DNA of 64,000 nt from Phycisphaeraceae bacterium. GTDB lineage: Bacteria > Planctomycetota > Phycisphaerae > Phycisphaerales > UBA1924. The notes beneath the pieces are model-generated. The model worked only from the letters and a program-made list of their open reading frames with translations. It did not search any database and was not told the origin of the DNA. Made by a program: the position numbers and the translations under genes. The stretch lies in assembly GCA_019636795.1 (NCBI GenBank), contig JAHBWW010000001.1, positions 62,001-126,000 of the forward strand, written 5' to 3'. Positions 61,454-64,000 of this stretch are shown here, piece by piece (within the stretch, counting starts at the first letter, position 1; each line of letters starts with the position of its first letter).

Positions 61454-62614
61454 ATGAAGGTACAGGATCTGGTTGATGCGATGCAGCAGATTGCGCCGCT
61501 GGCCTATGCGGAGGAGTGGGATCGCGCGGGGCTGATTGTGGGTTCGCCACAACGGACGATCGCGGGCCCGGTACTCCTGACGATTGATCTGAGCGAGGCG
61601 GTGCTTGCAGAGGCGCTCGAACTGAAGGCCGGCGCGATTGTGGCGTATCACTGCCCGATCTGGGACCCGATGCTGACGATGACGGACGCGACGGCGAAGG
61701 AACGCATCGTGCGTGGGGCGATTGAGGCGGGTCTTGCGATCTACTCGCCACACACGGCGCTGGATGCGGCACCGGGTGGCGTGACGGACTGGCTCTGCGA
61801 AGGCCTAAGCGAAGGGAGCGAGGGACAGATCGCGGGCGATTGTCGCGCGATCAAGTCGCATCATCAGCTGGATCAGAATCAGGAACTCAAGGTGGTCGTG
61901 TTTGTGCCCGAGAGCGACGTGGACACGATGCGCAATGTGCTCGGGACGGCTGGCGCGGGGAGCATCGGAGCTTACAAAGTGTGTTCGTTTTCTGTGATGG
62001 GCACAGGGACGTTCTTTGGGGGCGAGGGTGCCCGGCCTCGCGTGGGACAGGCGGGACGGCTGGAGAAAGTACCAGAACACCGATTGGAGATGGTGTGTTC
62101 GCGTGCTTCGCTGGCGCTGGTGATTCAGACGCTGCGGGAGTTTCACCCGTACGAGGAGCCTGCGATCGATGTGTATGAGTTGCACGGCGTGCGCGATCGC
62201 AAGGTGGGGCTTGGGCGGAGATTGGTGCTGGATCGGCCGGCGACGGTTCCGGAACTTGCGCGACGTTTTGCCCGGCATCTGAATACGGATCGAGTGAAGT
62301 ATGCGCTGGCGGGTTCGGCTTTGGCCGACGAGCCGATCCGTCGTGTTGGCGTGGTGCCCGGGGCGGGCGAGGATCTTGCAGATATGGCGTCTGGCGAAGG
62401 ATGTGAGGTGTTCGTCACTGGGGAGATGCGGTACCACGCGGTGGTCAAGGCTCTTGAACAGGGCGTAAGCGTTATCCTCGGTGGGCATACGAACACGGAG
62501 CGTGGATACCTGCCTCGTCTTGCGGGGCGGCTGGAAGCGCTGTTGAGCGATGCCCGATTTGTGGTCAGCAGCCGCGATCGGGACTTGTTCAGAATGGTGG
62601 AGAGCGATGATTGA
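61454..62614 (+). CDS. Nif3-like dinuclear metal-centre protein (YqfO type)
   Basis: I use the ATG at 61454, with GGAGG five bases upstream; the protein has 386 residues. Motifs of the Nif3 family are seen in order: EEWDRAGLIVGSP, AIVAYHCPIWD, YSPHTALDAAPGGVTDWL, a CutA-like insert (HPYEEPAIDVYEL) as in YqfO, then FVTGEMRYHAVVKAL and GGHTNTERGYLPRL. The usual metal-binding pair HHP is YHC here (Tyr65-His66), so one ligand may be lost. Family members are sometimes called GTP cyclohydrolase type 1 2, but this activity is not general. A TATACT -10 box lies at 61430. The stop codon overlaps the next gene's start. Confidence 0.9.
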   Translation: MKVQDLVDAMQQIAPLAYAEEWDRAGLIVGSPQRTIAGPVLLTIDLSEAVLAEALELKAGAIVAYHCPIWDPMLTMTDATAKERIVRGAIEAGLAIYSPHTALDAAPGGVTDWLCEGLSEGSEGQIAGDCRAIKSHHQLDQNQELKVVVFVPESDVDTMRNVLGTAGAGSIGAYKVCSFSVMGTGTFFGGEGARPRVGQAGRLEKVPEHRLEMVCSRASLALVIQTLREFHPYEEPAIDVYELHGVRDRKVGLGRRLVLDRPATVPELARRFARHLNTDRVKYALAGSALADEPIRRVGVVPGAGEDLADMASGEGCEVFVTGEMRYHAVVKALEQGVSVILGGHTNTERGYLPRLAGRLEALLSDARFVVSSRDRDLFRMVESDD

Positions 62615-64000
62615 TGGATGAGAGCCTCAATAGTGTGGACCGGGCGAGACATGCGGGCGCGCAGGTGTTGATTGTCGATGACGAAGCCGAGCACGCGGAT
62701 GTCATGGCCGACGCGCTGCGCAAGCCCGGGCATATCTGCACGATTGTCGGGTCCGTGGACGAAGCGATGAAAGAGCTCGATGGCGGAGCGTTCGACGTGA
62801 TCGTGACAGATCTGCGGATGCCATCGTCGGCGGGGCAGCATGGTACATCGGCTGATGGCGGAGACGCGGGGCTGCGCGTGCTCGAGGCGGCGAGGCAGAT
62901 GCAGCCCGAAGCCGAGACGATCATGGTGACGGCGCATGGTGATGTGCCGACCGCTCGGGCGGCGTTCAAGTTTGGCGCGTTCGACTTTATTGAGAAGCCT
63001 CTGGATCTGGAGCTGTTTCGCAGCCTGGTTCAACGTGCGGCGGAGAATGTGATGCTGCGGCATGAGTCGGGCGATCTCTCGCCGTTGGTGCAGCACGATG
63101 GGTTCGAGGGGATCATCGCCGGCTCGGAGCAGATGCGGCGGATACTGCGGGTGGTGCGGACGGTCGCGGCCAGCACTATTTCGGTGTTGATTACGGGCGA
63201 GAGTGGAACGGGCAAGGAGCTTGTGGCGCGGGCTGTGCACGAGAATTCGAAGCGCAAGGGCAAGCGTTTTGTGGCATTCAACTGTGCCGGGCAGAGCGAG
63301 AGCCTGATCGAAGATCAGTTGTTCGGGCATGTGCGCGGGGCGTACACGGGGGCCGACAAGGATCGCGAGGGTGTTTTTGAATACGCGGACGGCGGAACGC
63401 TGTTTCTCGATGAGATCGGGGACATGCCGCTGTCGATGCAGGCCAAGTTGCTGCGCGTGCTGGAGTCGGGCGAGGTGGTGAGGCTGGGTTCGAACGAGGC
63501 GCGCAAGGTTGATGTTCGATTCGTTAGTGCGACGAACCGGGATCTGCGCGAGTTGATTGTGCGTGGCGAGTTTCGGGAAGATTTGTTTTTTAGAATCAAC
63601 GGCAGCCATGTCACGCTGCCGCCGCTGCGTGAGAGGCGTGACGACATTCCTCGAATTGTGCGGCACGCGATTGGGAAGTTTGCGGCTGAGGTTGCGCCAA
63701 AGCAGCCTGCGCCAGCGATATCGGATTCGGCGCTGCTGCGTCTGACGAGTTATGACTGGCCGGGGAATGTGCGGCAGTTGCTCAACGTGGTGCAGAACAT
63801 GGTGATTACGGCTGCGGGCGAAGGCGAGGGCTCGATCAGGCTCGATGTCCGGCATATTCCGGATGACATTCGCTCGGATGCTGGTGATGGAGCGAGTGAG
63901 GGTGTGGCGGGCGCTCTGGCGGGAACGAGTCTGGAGCAGCTCGAGAAGCGTGCGATCCGCGAGACCCTGGGTATGACCGGAGGCAATCGGGAGCATGCTG
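62614..64000 (+). CDS. NtrC-type sigma-54-dependent response regulator, 3' end cut off
   Basis: The frame opens at 62614, overlapping the Nif3-like stop, and is still open at the right edge (462 codons seen). A receiver domain (about 15-140) has VLIVDDEAEHADV, the phosphoacceptor in VIVTDLRMP, MVTAHGD and FDFIEKPLD; an extra Gly/Ser/Ala/Asp-rich loop (SSAGQHGTSADGGDAG) follows the LRMP. The AAA+ domain has Walker A GESGTGKE, the sigma-54 contact loop GAYTGA, Walker B LFLDEIGD, and the arginine-finger region. A Fis-type DNA-binding helix begins at the end (LEQLEKRAIRETLGMTGGN). It activates sigma-54 promoters after phosphorylation; its kinase is not in the window. Confidence 0.95.
   Translation, partial: MDESLNSVDRARHAGAQVLIVDDEAEHADVMADALRKPGHICTIVGSVDEAMKELDGGAFDVIVTDLRMPSSAGQHGTSADGGDAGLRVLEAARQMQPEAETIMVTAHGDVPTARAAFKFGAFDFIEKPLDLELFRSLVQRAAENVMLRHESGDLSPLVQHDGFEGIIAGSEQMRRILRVVRTVAASTISVLITGESGTGKELVARAVHENSKRKGKRFVAFNCAGQSESLIEDQLFGHVRGAYTGADKDREGVFEYADGGTLFLDEIGDMPLSMQAKLLRVLESGEVVRLGSNEARKVDVRFVSATNRDLRELIVRGEFREDLFFRINGSHVTLPPLRERRDDIPRIVRHAIGKFAAEVAPKQPAPAISDSALLRLTSYDWPGNVRQLLNVVQNMVITAAGEGEGSIRLDVRHIPDDIRSDAGDGASEGVAGALAGTSLEQLEKRAIRETLGMTGGNREHA

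Noticed and set aside
1-64000. CRISPR arrays, insertion sequences, prophage or toxin-antitoxin genes
   Set aside because: No regularly spaced repeats, transposase or integrase motifs, phage genes or toxin families were found in any frame.

Overview
This window looks like a stretch of chromosome from a planctomycete of the Phycisphaerae/Phycisphaerales type. The evidence is high GC content, two secreted proteins ending in the doubled 'NGDG..NFFDVQ...FSAGCP' tail (the GC-type dockerin signal), a PEP-CTERM-like C-terminus, an H-X9-DG type prepilin, an N-terminally extended S9, and Gram-negative envelope genes (AsmA-like, LptB) beside several lipoproteins. There is no rRNA, phage, insertion sequence or CRISPR array. 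Identifications rest on motifs and remembered family features only; no database search was possible.

Layout. 0-10.6 kb: partial queC, a degenerate HD-GYP protein, a Na+/Ca2+ exchanger, a minus-strand operon (giant AsmA-like protein, LOG-family protein, lipoprotein), then radA. 10.7-21.3 kb: a large secreted subtilase, an FHA-GAF-SpoIIE phosphatase, a CorA/ZntB transporter, 4-hydroxyphenylpyruvate dioxygenase, ychF and a PEP-CTERM protein. 21.4-30.3 kb: an EEP hydrolase with a FUN14 protein, tRNA-Arg(CCU), glyA, rplM-rpsI, a CPBP protease, a beta-carbonic-anhydrase-like protein and a coiled-coil membrane protein. 30.5-41.2 kb: cca, two paralogous ClpP/SppA-fold exported proteins (one apparently catalytically dead), an M3 peptidase, a CHAD protein, lptB, and a lipoprotein-prepilin-membrane protein operon. 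41.2-50.8 kb: palindrome-rich DNA, rpoN and recR, a CgeB-like glycosyltransferase, a second GC-dockerin protein, lexA, dprA and a SpoIID-like protein. 50.8-64 kb: a nonulosonic (sialic-type) acid operon, a FlgM-like anti-sigma factor, a ROK kinase, ispE, a Nif3-like protein and the start of an NtrC-type sigma-54 activator that runs off the end.

How the genes connect. The clearest functional module is the minus-strand operon at 50.8-57.3 kb. A 1186-residue fusion (Maf/MptE-like glycosyltransferase region, SpsF-like nucleotidyltransferase region, radical-SAM-like region without its cysteine motif) is followed by tightly packed neuA, neuB and neuC. With a FlgM-like protein 2 kb away, this suggests synthesis of a CMP-nonulosonate and its transfer to flagellin or another surface protein. 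The second candidate novelty is the exported protease/pseudoprotease pair at 31.9-34.6 kb. lexA, recR, radA and dprA are DNA repair and recombination genes. rpoN and the NtrC-type regulator show that sigma-54 control is used.

Other signals. The plus strand is C-rich from about 20 to 40 kb and G-rich from about 41.5 kb onward, switching near a 360-base palindrome-rich gap. Two related roughly 62-base hairpin elements lie in opposite orientation at 38.7 and 41.5 kb. Several genes have a -10-like hexamer 5-9 bases before the start codon and no Shine-Dalgarno sequence, which points to leaderless mRNAs.
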